The notes under the pieces were generated by a model, which was not told the DNA's origin, searched no databases, and saw only the letters and a list, made by a program, of their open reading frames with translations. DNA of 64,000 nucleotides from Haladaptatus salinisoli (lineage in GTDB: Archaea > Halobacteriota > Halobacteria > Halobacteriales > Haladaptataceae). Made by a program: the position numbers and the translations under genes. Location: assembly GCF_020614375.1 (NCBI RefSeq), contig NZ_CP085327.1, forward strand, positions 1,290,823 to 1,354,822. Direction: 5' to 3'. Positions 32,961-42,188 of the stretch are shown in pieces; position 1 is the first letter of the stretch, and every line of letters begins with the position of its first letter.

Positions 32961-33245
32961 ATGTCCAAGTACGCGTCGCTCGTCAACGTCGAACAGAACT
33001 ATCAGAACGTCCAGGAGCTCGCGTCTATCTGGGGCGACGTTCGGACGGAACTGGAACAGCACGACGCGACGTTGGAAGAGACGTACGCGATTTTAGGGGA
33101 GTACGATTTCCTCCTCATCATCGACGCCGAGAGCCGCGACACGGCCTATCAGGCGTCGCTGTGCATCGAGCGCTACGGGCTCGACATGCAGACGATGGAG
33201 ATTATCCCGATGGCGGAGTTCGCGAGCCTCGTCGAGGACCTCTGA
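32961..33245 (+). CDS. GYD-domain protein
   Basis: A 94-residue protein of the ferredoxin-like GYD type: ETYAILGEYDFLLIIDAESR contains GEYD, and GLDMQTMEIIPMAEFASLVE ends it. Function is unknown; such proteins are small cytosolic oligomers. The TATTTATG box (32933-32940) is about 25 bp before the ATG at 32961, so initiation is leaderless. Its stop is directly adjacent to the stop of convergent metG with no gap. Confidence 0.87.
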   Translation: MSKYASLVNVEQNYQNVQELASIWGDVRTELEQHDATLEETYAILGEYDFLLIIDAESRDTAYQASLCIERYGLDMQTMEIIPMAEFASLVEDL

Positions 33246-35303
33246 TTACTGTATCTTCGTCCCCGGCTCGGCGTCGCCGTAGGTCGTCAGCAGGTCGGCC
33301 TGCTCGCCCGCCGCCAGCAACATCCCGTTGCTCTCGACGCCGAACAGTTCGGCTTTTTCGAGGTTCGCCACCACGACGATCTTCGTTCCCGGAAGGTCGT
33401 CCACGTCGTGAAGCTGTTTCAGCCCCGCGACGATCTGGCGCGTTTCGACGCCGATGTCGACTTCGAGGCGGACGAGGGCGTCGGCGCCCTCTATCGGCTC
33501 CGCGGTCTCGATGCGCCCGACCCGGAGGTCGAGGTCCTGGAACTCGTCGAAGCTGATTCGATCGTCGGAGACGGGTTGGAAGTCGTCGGTCGCGCTCTCG
33601 TCTTCCGCTTCCTCGTCGTCCGACGCAGCCGCTTCGGTGCGCTCCCGAAGCTTCTCGTTCAGTTCCTCGACGCGCTCGTCTTCTATCTTCCCGAACAGTT
33701 CGTCCGGTTCGCCGAAATCCTCCGGCGGTTCGGCCAGCGCGACGTCGATGCCGGCGTCGTGAACGGAACCGTCCTCGCCGAGTTGCGACCAGAGGTCGTC
33801 GGCCTTTCCGGACAGGATCGGGGACGATAGCACCGCGATGGCCTTCGCGATCTGCACGCAGTCGCGGATGACCTGCGCCGCCCGCTCGGGGTCTTCGTCG
33901 GTCAGCTTCCACGGTTCGTTGCGTTGGATGTACTCGTTACCGTACCGGGCGAGTTCGACCGCGGCGTTCCCGACGTTCCTGATGGAGTAGTCGTTGACCG
34001 CCTCGCCGAAGTCGTCTATCGCGCTCTCGATTCGATGCTCGACCTCCTCCGAGAGGGGGGTATCGGGCGTCCCCTCGTAGTTCCGGTAGGCGAACAGCAA
34101 CGAACGGTAGAGGAAGTTGCCGACCGTTCCGACGAGTTCGCCGTTGACGCGCTCCTGGAACTTCTCCCACGAGAAATCGACGTCCTGCTGAAAGCCGCCG
34201 TTGGTGGCGAGGTAGTACCGCAGGAGGTCGGGGTGGAGTCCCTCGTCGAGATACTCCTCGGCCCAAACCGCGCGATTTCGACTTTTCGAGAACCCCTTCC
34301 CGTTGAGCGTCATGAATCCGCTGGCCATGACGGCGCGCGGTTCGTTGTAGCCGACGCCGCGGAGCATGGCCGGCCAGAAGACGGTGTGGTGCTGGATGAT
34401 GTCGCGTCCGATGATGTGGACGATATCGCCCGATTCCTTCCACGCTTCTTCCCAGTCGTACGTCTCCTCGCCGACGCGCTCGGTGTACTGCTTGGTCGAG
34501 GAGACGTACTCGATGGGTGCGTCCACCCAGACGTAGAGCACGAGGTCTTCCGCTCCCTCTCCGGGGTACTCGATACCCCAATCCATATCGCGGGTGATAC
34601 ACCAGTCTCGAAGTTCGCCCTCGATCCACTCCCGGGGCTGGTTCCGCGCGTTGTCGGTTCCTTCGAGGCGGTCGATGAACCCCTGCAGGTACTCCTGGAA
34701 GTCCGACACGCGGAAGAACTTGTGCGTCTGTTCGCGGTACTCCGCCGGGTTCCCGGTGATGGTGCTCCGCGGGTCTTCGATCTCGCCGGGTTCGAGGTGG
34801 CGACCGCAGCCCTCGTCGCACTCGTCGCCGCGGGCTTTCGCGCCGCAGTAGGGACAGGTTCCCTCGACGTATCGGTCGGGAAGCGACTGCTCCTCGGCCG
34901 GGTCGTAGGCGACCATGATGTCTTTCTCGTAGATGTGGCCCTCCTCGTCGAGGGTGCGCACGAACTCCTTCGTCAGCGCGACGTTCGTCTCGTCGTCGGT
35001 GTGGCCGTAGTTGTCGAACTCGACGTCGAACCTCGGAAACAGCTCCCTGTGCTCTTCGTAGTACCGGAGGGCGACCTCGTCGGGGGAGACGCCCTCCCGT
35101 TCGGCGAGCACCGTCACGGGAGTCCCGTGCATGTCCGACCCGGAGACGAACGCGGTCTGCTGTCCGAGCGTTTCGAGGGCGCGCGCGAACACGTCGCCGC
35201 TGACGTACGTTCGCAGGTGACCGATGTGCAAGTCCCCGTTCGCGTAGGGGAGTCCGCAGGTCACCACCGCGGGATTGTCCGTGGGGTAGTCGTCGTGGCT
35301 CAT
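33246..35303 (-). CDS. metG: Methionyl-tRNA synthetase
   Basis: Charges initiator and elongator tRNA-Met. The 685-residue class I enzyme has the HIGH signature in GDLHIGHLRTY and the KMSKS counterpart in GKGFSKSRNR. The zinc knuckle is seen as CPYCG and CDEGCG. After an acidic linker (about 540-570) comes a C-terminal EMAP-II-like tRNA-binding domain (LDLRVGRIETAEPIEGADAL). Unusually for this window, the start at 35303 has a Shine-Dalgarno-like AAGGAGAT about 10 bp upstream and the candidate TATA (GGTTTTACA near 35335) is further away, so the mRNA has a short leader. Confidence 0.97.
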   Translation of the reverse strand: MSHDDYPTDNPAVVTCGLPYANGDLHIGHLRTYVSGDVFARALETLGQQTAFVSGSDMHGTPVTVLAEREGVSPDEVALRYYEEHRELFPRFDVEFDNYGHTDDETNVALTKEFVRTLDEEGHIYEKDIMVAYDPAEEQSLPDRYVEGTCPYCGAKARGDECDEGCGRHLEPGEIEDPRSTITGNPAEYREQTHKFFRVSDFQEYLQGFIDRLEGTDNARNQPREWIEGELRDWCITRDMDWGIEYPGEGAEDLVLYVWVDAPIEYVSSTKQYTERVGEETYDWEEAWKESGDIVHIIGRDIIQHHTVFWPAMLRGVGYNEPRAVMASGFMTLNGKGFSKSRNRAVWAEEYLDEGLHPDLLRYYLATNGGFQQDVDFSWEKFQERVNGELVGTVGNFLYRSLLFAYRNYEGTPDTPLSEEVEHRIESAIDDFGEAVNDYSIRNVGNAAVELARYGNEYIQRNEPWKLTDEDPERAAQVIRDCVQIAKAIAVLSSPILSGKADDLWSQLGEDGSVHDAGIDVALAEPPEDFGEPDELFGKIEDERVEELNEKLRERTEAAASDDEEAEDESATDDFQPVSDDRISFDEFQDLDLRVGRIETAEPIEGADALVRLEVDIGVETRQIVAGLKQLHDVDDLPGTKIVVVANLEKAELFGVESNGMLLAAGEQADLLTTYGDAEPGTKIQ

Positions 35304-35615
35304 ACTAGCATCTCCTTCGGTGCGGGTGTAAAACCCGCCGGTTTCGCTGTCTCGTCATGTGGGTTTCGCGTGATCGGTCGGTGGGTACAGCGGTTGCTCG
35401 CGAGCGATACTCGAACCGCCGGGTTTCACCCCCGGAGAACCGACCGCCGTTCGGCCCAGAAGGATTCACCCGGCGCTATCGCTGGCTACGCATAGGCGAG
35501 GCGACGGGGTGGGCCGTCCGACGCATGGTGTCGGATAGGTTCGTGACAGTATATAAACTCTTGGCCGCGAACGGGGACTCTTCGAATCGCCCCGGCGACG
35601 CTCCGAACGTCGGCG
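35304..35615. other. Intergenic region with structured segment upstream of metG
   Basis: This 312 bp gap holds the metG promoter and SD (about 35305-35345). It also holds a hairpin-rich part at 35391-35435: CGGTT...AACCG around GCTCGCGAGC, then CCGGG with a 7 nt loop and CCCGG. A TATA-like GTATATAAAC lies near 35553-35562 with no gene following it at the proper distance. No acidic reading frame is present. A small RNA is possible but not shown. Confidence 0.45.
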
Positions 35616-36230
35616 TCACGGAACGGACAGCGCGATGACGCCGGCGCTGATCCCCAAGGTCAGCAGCAGTCGGCCGACGCTCCCCGCGAAGGTGGCCGCC
35701 GCGAACTTCAGGTAATCCTCCTCCAGAATCGAGAACGCGTATATCGAAATCGTGTCCGGAAAAAACGGAACGCAGAGCGCCAGCGCCAGTCCGACGTACC
35801 CCCACTTTCGGGCGAGTTCGACCGTCTTCCGCTCCGACCGCTCGACCACGTCGAACCGCGAGCGCCGGAGCGCTCTGATGACCGGACCGGACTGTTTCGC
35901 TTCCTGTCCGATGTGAAACGCGAACACGCTTCCGGCGGCCTTGCCGAGTCCGCTGACGACGACGATGAGGGTGTACTGCGCCACGTCGCCGACGCCGAGG
36001 TTGAGCGGCGCGAGCAACACGACCTCGCTGGGAAGCGGGAGGATGAAGGAGATGAGAAACGAGTAGACGGCGATGAGTATCAGGCCGGCCCACCCCGTCG
36101 CACCCTTGACCGCTTCCTCCAACCAACCGAACGACCCGAACGAGACCGCGTTCACGACGGAATCGACGAGCAAGGCGAGAATCCCTGACACGAGAGTCCT
36201 TCGGTGGCCGACCGATGTAAACTTTAACAT
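35616..36230 (-). CDS. VTT/DedA-like (SNARE-associated) membrane protein
   Basis: A 204-residue protein with five or six hydrophobic segments. The VTT signature region is FLISFILPLPSEVVLLAPLN, and GLGKAAGSVFAFHIGQEAKQ matches the glycine-rich G-K-xxG-xxxxY-like element. DedA/VTT proteins move lipids or act in membrane homeostasis. The C-terminal FAAATFAGSVGRLLLTLGIS is typical. An A/T-rich box at about 36250 is near leaderless distance. It is not in an evident operon. Confidence 0.85.
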   Translation of the reverse strand: MLKFTSVGHRRTLVSGILALLVDSVVNAVSFGSFGWLEEAVKGATGWAGLILIAVYSFLISFILPLPSEVVLLAPLNLGVGDVAQYTLIVVVSGLGKAAGSVFAFHIGQEAKQSGPVIRALRRSRFDVVERSERKTVELARKWGYVGLALALCVPFFPDTISIYAFSILEEDYLKFAAATFAGSVGRLLLTLGISAGVIALSVP

Positions 36231-36299
36231 CGGTGAAACTGTCTGCGGAAATTAGCGTTGGCGAACAGACTCATACGGAGTCGGTACGAACGAACCGGC

Positions 36300-36830
36300 G
36301 TGAACTCGGACAGCGAATATCGCGTCGCCATTCACCCGAACCTCCGGGCGAAGGTGACCTACGACGCCGACGACGGAGCGCTCCGTCTCACCGTCGACTA
36401 CCGACGGGACGGCGAGTGGGACGAACCCGCCGGCGGTCTCGAACTCCGAGGACGGCGCATCAGCATGACCTCCGACGGCGAATCGCTCTTCGATCGAGAC
36501 GTTTCGATTGAGTCGCTCGAACGCTACGGGTCGACGCTGGCCCGATTCGCCCGTAGACTCACCGACGCGACCGGGGCCGCGGAGCCCGAGTCGTGGCCCG
36601 TCTCGGTGACGCAGAACGACGGGAGCGTCGTCGAAGCGCTGCGCCCGCCCGCGCAGGCGTCCTTCGAGGTGTACGAGGACAAGAGCGGCGATTGGCGCTG
36701 GCGGCTGGTCCACCGGAACGGGAACGTCATCGCCGACGGCGGCGGCGGATACTCATCGAAGCAGGCGGCGAAAAAGGGCGTCAGAAGCGTCAAACGCAAC
36801 GCGCTCGGGGCACCCGTCGAGGAGCTATAG
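36300..36830 (+). CDS. Protein with C-terminal DUF1508 (YegP-like) domain
   Basis: A 176-residue protein. The last 55 residues form a YegP/DUF1508 beta-beta-beta-alpha unit: [20 protein letters not shown] then [20 protein letters not shown]. The N-terminal part ([35 protein letters not shown]) looks like an extra beta-rich region that I do not recognise. GTG 36300 was chosen because CTCATACGG is 28 bp upstream; an alternative TTG lies at 36258. The tail overlaps the convergent mfnA gene by 6 bp. Function is unknown; DUF1508 proteins are linked to stress or DNA in some bacteria. Confidence 0.75.
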   Translation: MNSDSEYRVAIHPNLRAKVTYDADDGALRLTVDYRRDGEWDEPAGGLELRGRRISMTSDGESLFDRDVSIESLERYGSTLARFARRLTDATGAAEPESWPVSVTQNDGSVVEALRPPAQASFEVYEDKSGDWRWRLVHRNGNVIADGGGGYSSKQAAKKGVRSVKRNALGAPVEEL

Positions 36831-37877
36831 CGCGTCGAGGTCGGCGGCGAACTCCTCCAGCATCGAACGGGTGACGTGGGGCATGCAGACGATTCTGAGT
36901 TCGCCCGACCCCGTCGGCGAGACGCGCCACCCTCTCGCCTGCAGTTCCTCGACCGTCTCCCGCGGCACGTCGGCCGCGACCAGCGGCAACACGGGGTCGA
37001 CCACGTCGTAGCCGCTCGATTCGAACGCCTCGGCGATCCACTCGGCGTTGGCTTGGGAGCGCTCGTACTGCTCGCGGTAGCCGTCAGGCCAGAGCGCGTC
37101 CATCGCGGCGCGGGCGCTGGCGACGCCCGCGCCGCTCCGCGTTCCCGTGAGGGTCGCCTGCGAGGTCGATTCGAGGTACGGCGTCTCGACCGCGAGCGCG
37201 TCCAGCACCCGTTTCTCCCGAGCCAGAAACCCGCCCGCCGGAACCGCCGCCTGCCCCATCTTGTGCGGGTCGATGGTCATCGTGTCCACCGGCGCGTGCC
37301 CGAAGTGCCACTCGCGGTCGGTGAACGGGAGCACGAACCCGCCCCACGCCGCGTCGACGTGGAACAGCGCCCCGGCGTCGCGGGCGATTTCGCCGAGCGC
37401 CGGTATCGGGTCGACGCGCCCGTACTCGGTCGTCCCCGCGATACCGACGACGACGACGGTGTCGTCGTCGACCAGTTCCGCCACCGCCTCCGGGTCGGCG
37501 CGGCGGTCGGCGTCGACCGCCGCGAGTCGCAGTTCGACGCCGAGCACTTCGGCGGCCTTCTGGAAGCTGAAGTGGGCGCTCTCGGGCGCGACGACGTTCG
37601 GTTCGTCCGTCTCCGCGAGGTTGCGCGCCGCACGAACCGCCTGAACGTTCGCCTCCGTTCCGCCGCTGGCGACGTAGCCGTGGGGGCTCTCCAGACCGGT
37701 TATCTCGCCCAACAACTCGACCGCGTCGTCTTCGAGCGCGGAGACCGTGGGGTACGTCGTCGGGTCGCCCGGGTTCGACGCCAAAAATCGCTCGGCGGCG
37801 TCGCGGGCCGCCGGGTGGGGTTCGGTACACATCGACGAGAGCACCCGGCGGAACGACTGCGGCGCGGCCACCTGCAT
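36825..37877 (-). CDS. mfnA: PLP-dependent aspartate/tyrosine decarboxylase (MfnA family)
   Basis: A 350-residue group II decarboxylase. The PLP Lys is in [17 protein letters not shown]. Substrate contacts include the start region ([31 protein letters not shown]) and [13 protein letters not shown]. In methanogens MfnA makes tyramine for methanofuran. Haloarchaea lack that cofactor, so aspartate decarboxylation to beta-alanine for coenzyme A is the more likely role (established for other archaeal members, inferred here). The start at 37877 fits an A/T box 26 bp upstream. Confidence 0.9.
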   Translation of the reverse strand: MQVAAPQSFRRVLSSMCTEPHPAARDAAERFLASNPGDPTTYPTVSALEDDAVELLGEITGLESPHGYVASGGTEANVQAVRAARNLAETDEPNVVAPESAHFSFQKAAEVLGVELRLAAVDADRRADPEAVAELVDDDTVVVVGIAGTTEYGRVDPIPALGEIARDAGALFHVDAAWGGFVLPFTDREWHFGHAPVDTMTIDPHKMGQAAVPAGGFLAREKRVLDALAVETPYLESTSQATLTGTRSGAGVASARAAMDALWPDGYREQYERSQANAEWIAEAFESSGYDVVDPVLPLVAADVPRETVEELQARGWRVSPTGSGELRIVCMPHVTRSMLEEFAADLDAL

Positions 37878-37915
37878 ACCCTCAGATTCGACGCGTCGGG
37901 TTTATTCGTTCCGTT

Positions 37916-38188
37916 CTACGACGAATCGCCGGAGCTCTCGGCGTGACCGACGCTGAAACCCATCGAGAGGACGGCGTTCCCGTTCGGGTCGAGAACGGTT
38001 ATCGAGCACTCGCCGTCGATGCGTTCCGCGGGCGCGTCGGTCGGTTCGACGGTCGTTCGCGTCGTGACGGTGGTTGCGGGAATCCTTCCGTCCGTCGTGG
38101 TCGATGCGGTGCCCGTCGAGAGGAACCCGATGCAATCGGCGAGGAGGAGCATCGCTACGAGGAGGGCGGCACGAAGTCGGGGGTGCAT
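37916..38188 (-). CDS. Small putative lipoprotein
   Basis: A 90-residue protein with a basic start and hydrophobic core (MHPRLRAALLVAMLLLADC) ending in a lipobox-like LADC. A Thr-rich stretch and a small beta-rich region (CSITVLDPNGNAVLSMGFSV) follow. It is probably exported and lipid-anchored at Cys19. ATG 38188 was chosen because the strong TATA ATTATATATA (about 38212-38221) lies 25-30 bp upstream. An earlier Met at 38227 would put the promoter inside the gene. Unknown function. Confidence 0.7.
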   Translation of the reverse strand: MHPRLRAALLVAMLLLADCIGFLSTGTASTTTDGRIPATTVTTRTTVEPTDAPAERIDGECSITVLDPNGNAVLSMGFSVGHAESSGDSS

Positions 38189-38210
38189 TTCTACCCGAAT
38201 TGGGTCCGTT

Positions 38211-38225
38211 ACTATATATAATATC
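38211..38225 (-). promoter_or_regulatory. Strong TATA region of the lipoprotein gene
   Basis: The minus strand reads GATATTATATATAGT, one of the most A/T-rich boxes in the window, about 28 bp before the ATG at 38188. It predicts a leaderless transcript. Confidence 0.65.
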
Positions 38226-38262
38226 ACTGACCGTCGGGAACCGGTCGGTAAAAAAACCTAGC

Positions 38263-40569
38263 TCAGCGCACCGAATCGAGCATCAGTTTCTGCTCGACGC
38301 GCTTCACCTCGTGTTGCACGTCGCGCACCGCGTCGATGTTCGCCGAGATGGACGAGACGCCGCGGTTGACGAGGAAGCGAACCATCTCCGGTTTCGACCC
38401 CGCCTGTCCGCAGATGCTCGTGTTGATGTCGTGCTCGCGACAGCAGTCGATGGTCTGGCCGATGAGTTCGAGCACGGCGGGGTGGAGTTCGTCGAACCGT
38501 CCGGCGACGTTCTCGTTGTTGCGGTCGACCGCGAGCGTGTACTGGGTGAGGTCGTTCGTCCCGAAACTGGCGAACTTGATGCCCGCCTCGGCCATCTCCT
38601 CTATCTGGAGCGCGCTCGCCGGCGTCTCTATCATCACGCCCCACGAGCGCTTGTCGGGGTCGATGCCCGTCTCGGAGAGCAGGCGACGAGCGCGGTACAC
38701 GTCCTCCGCGTCGTTGACGAGCGGGAACATTATCTCGACGTTGTCGTAGCCCATCCCGTACAGTTCGCTGAAGGCGTCGAGTTCGTGCTGGAACACGTCC
38801 TGCTTGTCGAGGCTGCGGCGGATGCCGCGCCAGCCGAGCATCGGATTGTGCTCGTCCGGTTCGTTCTCGCCGCCCTGTAGTTGCCGGAACTCGTCGGTCG
38901 GCGCGTCGAGCGTGCGCACGCGCACGGACCGGGGGTAGAACTCCTCCGCGACGCCGCGAATCCCCTCCACGATTTCGTCCACGTAGGCGTCCACCCCGTG
39001 GTCCTCGATGTACCGCTCGGGCGTCTTGTTGGTCGAGAGAATCATGTGCTCCATCCGGAGCAGGCCGACGCCGTCGGCACCCGTGGCGGCGGCGCGCTCG
39101 GCCGCCTCCGGGATGGAGACGTTCACTTTGACCTCCGTCGCCGTCATCGGTTTGACGGGGGTCTTCGGGCGGGCCTCCTCGATGGGTTCGCGCTCCCGTT
39201 CGCGCTCGGTTTTACCCTCCCGGATGGTACCCTTATCGCCGTCCAGCGTGATGATCTGGTCGTCTTCCAGCGAGTCGGTCGCGTTGCCACAGCCGACGAC
39301 CGCCGGGACGCCGAGTTCGCGCGAGACGATGGCGGCGTGGCTGGTCATCCCGCCCTCGTCCGTGACGATGCCCGCGGCGCGCTTCATCGCGGGAACCATG
39401 TCGGGAGTCGTCATCTCGGTGACGATAACGTCTCCTTCCTCGACCTTGTCGAGTTGGTCGAGTTTCGTCACTATCCGCACCGCGCCGCTGGCGATGCCCG
39501 GACTCGCACCCAGACCGCTCACGACGACCTCCTGTTTTTCGGCGCTCGTCGCCTCGACCGCACCGCTCCCGTCGGCGACGCCCTCGGCCGTGCTGGCCTC
39601 GGAGTCGGACTCGATGTCGCCGCCATCGTCGATGGTCGTGATGGGGCGCGACTGGAGCATGAAAACCTCGCCGTCGAGGATGGCCCACTCCACGTCCTGC
39701 GGGGTTCCGTAGTGGTCTTCGACCTCCTCGCCGAGTTCCACGAGTCGGTCGATGTCGTCCTCGGTGAGGACCCGGGCGTTTCGTTTCTCCTCGGGGACGT
39801 CCCTCTCGACGGTCTCTCCCGTCTCGGAGTCTTTCTCGTGCATCACCTTCTTGTCGGCGATGGTGACGTCCACCGTCTCCCCGGAGGCCCGGTCGACGAC
39901 GTAGTTGTCCGGGGAAACGGACCCCGATACGACCGCCTCGCCGAGTCCCCACGCGGACTCGATGATGATCTTCTTCTCCCCGGTCGACGGGTGGCTGGTG
40001 AACATGACGCCGCTCTTCTCCGCGTCGACCATGCGCTGAACGACGACCGCGATGTCCACCTTCTCGTGGTCGAAGTTCTTCTCCTGCCGGTAGTAGATAG
40101 CTCGCTGCGTGAAGAGCGACGCCCAGCACTGTTTCACGCGCTCGACGAGGTCGTCGCGGGTGATGTTGAGAAAGGTCTCCTGTTGGCCCGCGAACGAGGC
40201 GTCGGGGAGGTCCTCCGCCGTCGCGGACGAGCGAACCGCGACGAACGCCTTCCCGTCGTCCAGGTCGTCGTAAGCGCCGAGGATTCCGTCTCGAATATCG
40301 TCGGGAATCTCGGTTCCGAGGATGAGTTCCTCCGCCCGCGACTCGGCTTCTGCCAGTGCCGCAGAATCCTCGGTATCGACGTCGACGGCCTCGAACAGTT
40401 CGTCGGCGATGCCGGTATCCTCGATGAACCGCCGATAGCTCTCGGCGGTCACGACGAATCCCGGCGGGACGGGGAGGTCCGCGCCCGTGAGTTCACCGAG
40501 CGACGCACCCTTGCCACCGACCAGTTCGAGGTCGTCTGCACTGATATCTTCCAGCCAGAGTACAACCAT
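38263..40569 (-). CDS. ppsA: Phosphoenolpyruvate synthase
   Basis: Converts pyruvate and ATP to PEP, AMP and phosphate for gluconeogenesis. The 768-residue protein has the order ATP-grasp (VGGKGASLGELTGADLPVPP, FVAVRSSATAEDLPDASFAG), phospho-His swivelling domain (DEGGMTSHAAIVSRELGVPA with catalytic His) and a PEP-binding TIM barrel (EIMFPLVNDAEDVYRARRLL, NDLTQYTLAVDRNNE). I chose ATG 40569 (MVVLWLEDISADD) instead of an earlier Met because the TTCTTTATG box at about 40600 is 25-30 bp upstream. An acidic linker rich in Ser and Glu lies before the His domain. Confidence 0.96.
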   Translation of the reverse strand: MVVLWLEDISADDLELVGGKGASLGELTGADLPVPPGFVVTAESYRRFIEDTGIADELFEAVDVDTEDSAALAEAESRAEELILGTEIPDDIRDGILGAYDDLDDGKAFVAVRSSATAEDLPDASFAGQQETFLNITRDDLVERVKQCWASLFTQRAIYYRQEKNFDHEKVDIAVVVQRMVDAEKSGVMFTSHPSTGEKKIIIESAWGLGEAVVSGSVSPDNYVVDRASGETVDVTIADKKVMHEKDSETGETVERDVPEEKRNARVLTEDDIDRLVELGEEVEDHYGTPQDVEWAILDGEVFMLQSRPITTIDDGGDIESDSEASTAEGVADGSGAVEATSAEKQEVVVSGLGASPGIASGAVRIVTKLDQLDKVEEGDVIVTEMTTPDMVPAMKRAAGIVTDEGGMTSHAAIVSRELGVPAVVGCGNATDSLEDDQIITLDGDKGTIREGKTEREREREPIEEARPKTPVKPMTATEVKVNVSIPEAAERAAATGADGVGLLRMEHMILSTNKTPERYIEDHGVDAYVDEIVEGIRGVAEEFYPRSVRVRTLDAPTDEFRQLQGGENEPDEHNPMLGWRGIRRSLDKQDVFQHELDAFSELYGMGYDNVEIMFPLVNDAEDVYRARRLLSETGIDPDKRSWGVMIETPASALQIEEMAEAGIKFASFGTNDLTQYTLAVDRNNENVAGRFDELHPAVLELIGQTIDCCREHDINTSICGQAGSKPEMVRFLVNRGVSSISANIDAVRDVQHEVKRVEQKLMLDSVR

Positions 40570-40755
40570 GTGCGTATGGGTGGGAACAAGCAGACACATA
40601 AAGAATGTTCCGACCAAAACTACCGGGATAATTAACTCGCGGGCGAGTACAACCGTAAATCGTTAGCCGGCGACTTCGCGGAACCGACGCGCGGAGTCGG
40701 ACAAACCGCTCGGAGGGCCGATGCTTTGAGGCGGGACGCCGCCGTTCATCCGACG

Positions 40756-41103
40756 ATGAAAGCGCACATCGAAGGGGGCGAACCGGTCGAATGCGACGAG
40801 TTCGAGGAGGCGCAGCGGGGAATCGTGCTCAGAGACCGGGAGCAGGGCGTGGTGGGGTACGTGCCGTACGAGAAGTTGGAGTACGTGACGCGGACGCGAA
40901 CGCCGGTGACCTCGTCCAACCTGGCGAGCGTCGGCTACGACCCGAGCGAGGAGGCGCTGGAAATCGAGTTCCACAGCGGCGGCGTCTATCGGTACCGGAA
41001 CGTCCCGCAGTCGGTGTACCAGGAACTGCTCAGCGCCGGGTCGCACGGCTCGTATTTCCACGAGAACGTCAGGGACGAGTACGACTACCGGCGGATACGC
41101 TAG
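40756..41103 (+). CDS. KTSC-domain protein
   Basis: A 115-residue protein with an N-terminal beta-rich half (GGEPVECDEFEEAQRGIVLR, VGYVPYEKLEYVTR) and a C-terminal KTSC domain (SSNLASVGYDPSEEALEIEF, SGGVYRYRNVPQSVYQELLS, GSYFHENVRDEY). KTSC domains are often fused to nucleic-acid enzymes, and this stand-alone form is of unknown function. Its TAG stop and the stop of the convergent phzF gene share the palindrome CTAG at 41100-41103. Confidence 0.85.
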   Translation: MKAHIEGGEPVECDEFEEAQRGIVLRDREQGVVGYVPYEKLEYVTRTRTPVTSSNLASVGYDPSEEALEIEFHSGGVYRYRNVPQSVYQELLSAGSHGSYFHENVRDEYDYRRIR

Positions 41104-41999
41104 AGTTCGACGATGCCGTCGTCCTCCGCCTCGGGGACGACCAACCGACCGTCCAACACGGTGGTCGCCCGTCCGCCGACCCGCACCTCGTCGTCCACGC
41201 GCACGCGAACGCTACCGGGTCTGTCCACGAAGTGACCCTGCTCGAAGCGCATCTCGTCCGGGGGCTCGTCGAAGGCGTCCGACTCCCGAAGGTACGCGCC
41301 GACCGCCCCGCTGGCGGTTCCGGTTACGGGGTCCTCGGGGACGCCCGCGAGCGGCGCGAACATCCGCCCGTGGAGCGTCGAGTCGGCGTCGACGGCGTCG
41401 AAGGTGAAGGCGTAGACGCCGACCGCGTCGACCTCCCCGCAGAGGGCCTCGACGGCCGCCGCGTCCGGTTCCGCGCCGCCGACGTGTTCGAGGAAGTTGA
41501 CGGGCACGACGAGGAAGGGGAGGCCCGTGGAGGCCACCGCGAGCGGGAGGTCGGCCCCCACGTCGCGGAGCGCCGCCGGGTCGACGCCGAGCGCCTCCCC
41601 AACCCGGTCGTAGTCCAGTTCGACGCGCTCGATATCGGGGTCGTCCTGCGTCATCCAGACCGTTCCGTCGTCCGCCACGTCGATGTCGAGCACGCCGACG
41701 TTCGTTTCGAGGGTGTGCGCGCCCGGTTCGACCGCGCCGTCTTCGAGCAGGTGGACGTGCGACGCGACGGTGGCGTGGCCGCAGAGGTCCACCTCCGTCG
41801 TCGGCGTGAAGTAGCGCACGCGGCGGTCGGCCTCCTCGCTCGCCCGGAGGAAGGCCGTCTCGCTCGCGGCGAGTTCGCGGGCGATGGCCTGCATCTGGTC
41901 GTCGGTCAACTCGTCGGCCTCCGGCACGACGCCCGCCGCGTTTCCGGTCAGCGGCTCGTCGGTGAAGGCGTCCACCAGGAGGGTACGGACGGTTTGCAT
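41100..41999 (-). CDS. PhzF-like isomerase/epimerase
   Basis: A 299-residue protein of the diaminopimelate epimerase-like PhzF superfamily. The N-terminal TLLVDAFTDEPLTGNAAGVV and the catalytic Glu47 in ELAASETAFLR are present, as is DLCGHATVASHVHLLEDG. The second half has EDPVTGTASGAVGAYLRESD. Members isomerise small metabolites, but the substrate is unknown. The TTAAACCCC-type box near 42026-42033 is at leaderless distance. It overlaps the KTSC gene by 4 bp at the stops. Confidence 0.9.
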   Translation of the reverse strand: MQTVRTLLVDAFTDEPLTGNAAGVVPEADELTDDQMQAIARELAASETAFLRASEEADRRVRYFTPTTEVDLCGHATVASHVHLLEDGAVEPGAHTLETNVGVLDIDVADDGTVWMTQDDPDIERVELDYDRVGEALGVDPAALRDVGADLPLAVASTGLPFLVVPVNFLEHVGGAEPDAAAVEALCGEVDAVGVYAFTFDAVDADSTLHGRMFAPLAGVPEDPVTGTASGAVGAYLRESDAFDEPPDEMRFEQGHFVDRPGSVRVRVDDEVRVGGRATTVLDGRLVVPEAEDDGIVEL

Positions 42000-42188
42000 G
42001 CTCGGGATTTCGTTCGGGGAGGGGTTTAATTCTCGGTTCCACGTCGGGGGTAGACGAAGATTCGGTCTATCGTTTTCGTCGCGTCGAACGATCGGACGCA
42101 GTAAAACGCACCGAGAGGAGCTATCCGAACGTCTCCCGAACGGGACTCGGCTATCACCCGCGAGACGAAATATCCGCCCGAACGCCGC

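Noticed and set aside
35419-35435. tRNA-like T arm (5 bp stem with 7 nt loop)
   Set aside because: The loop does not have the TTCRA pattern, and no acceptor, D or anticodon arm fits around it.
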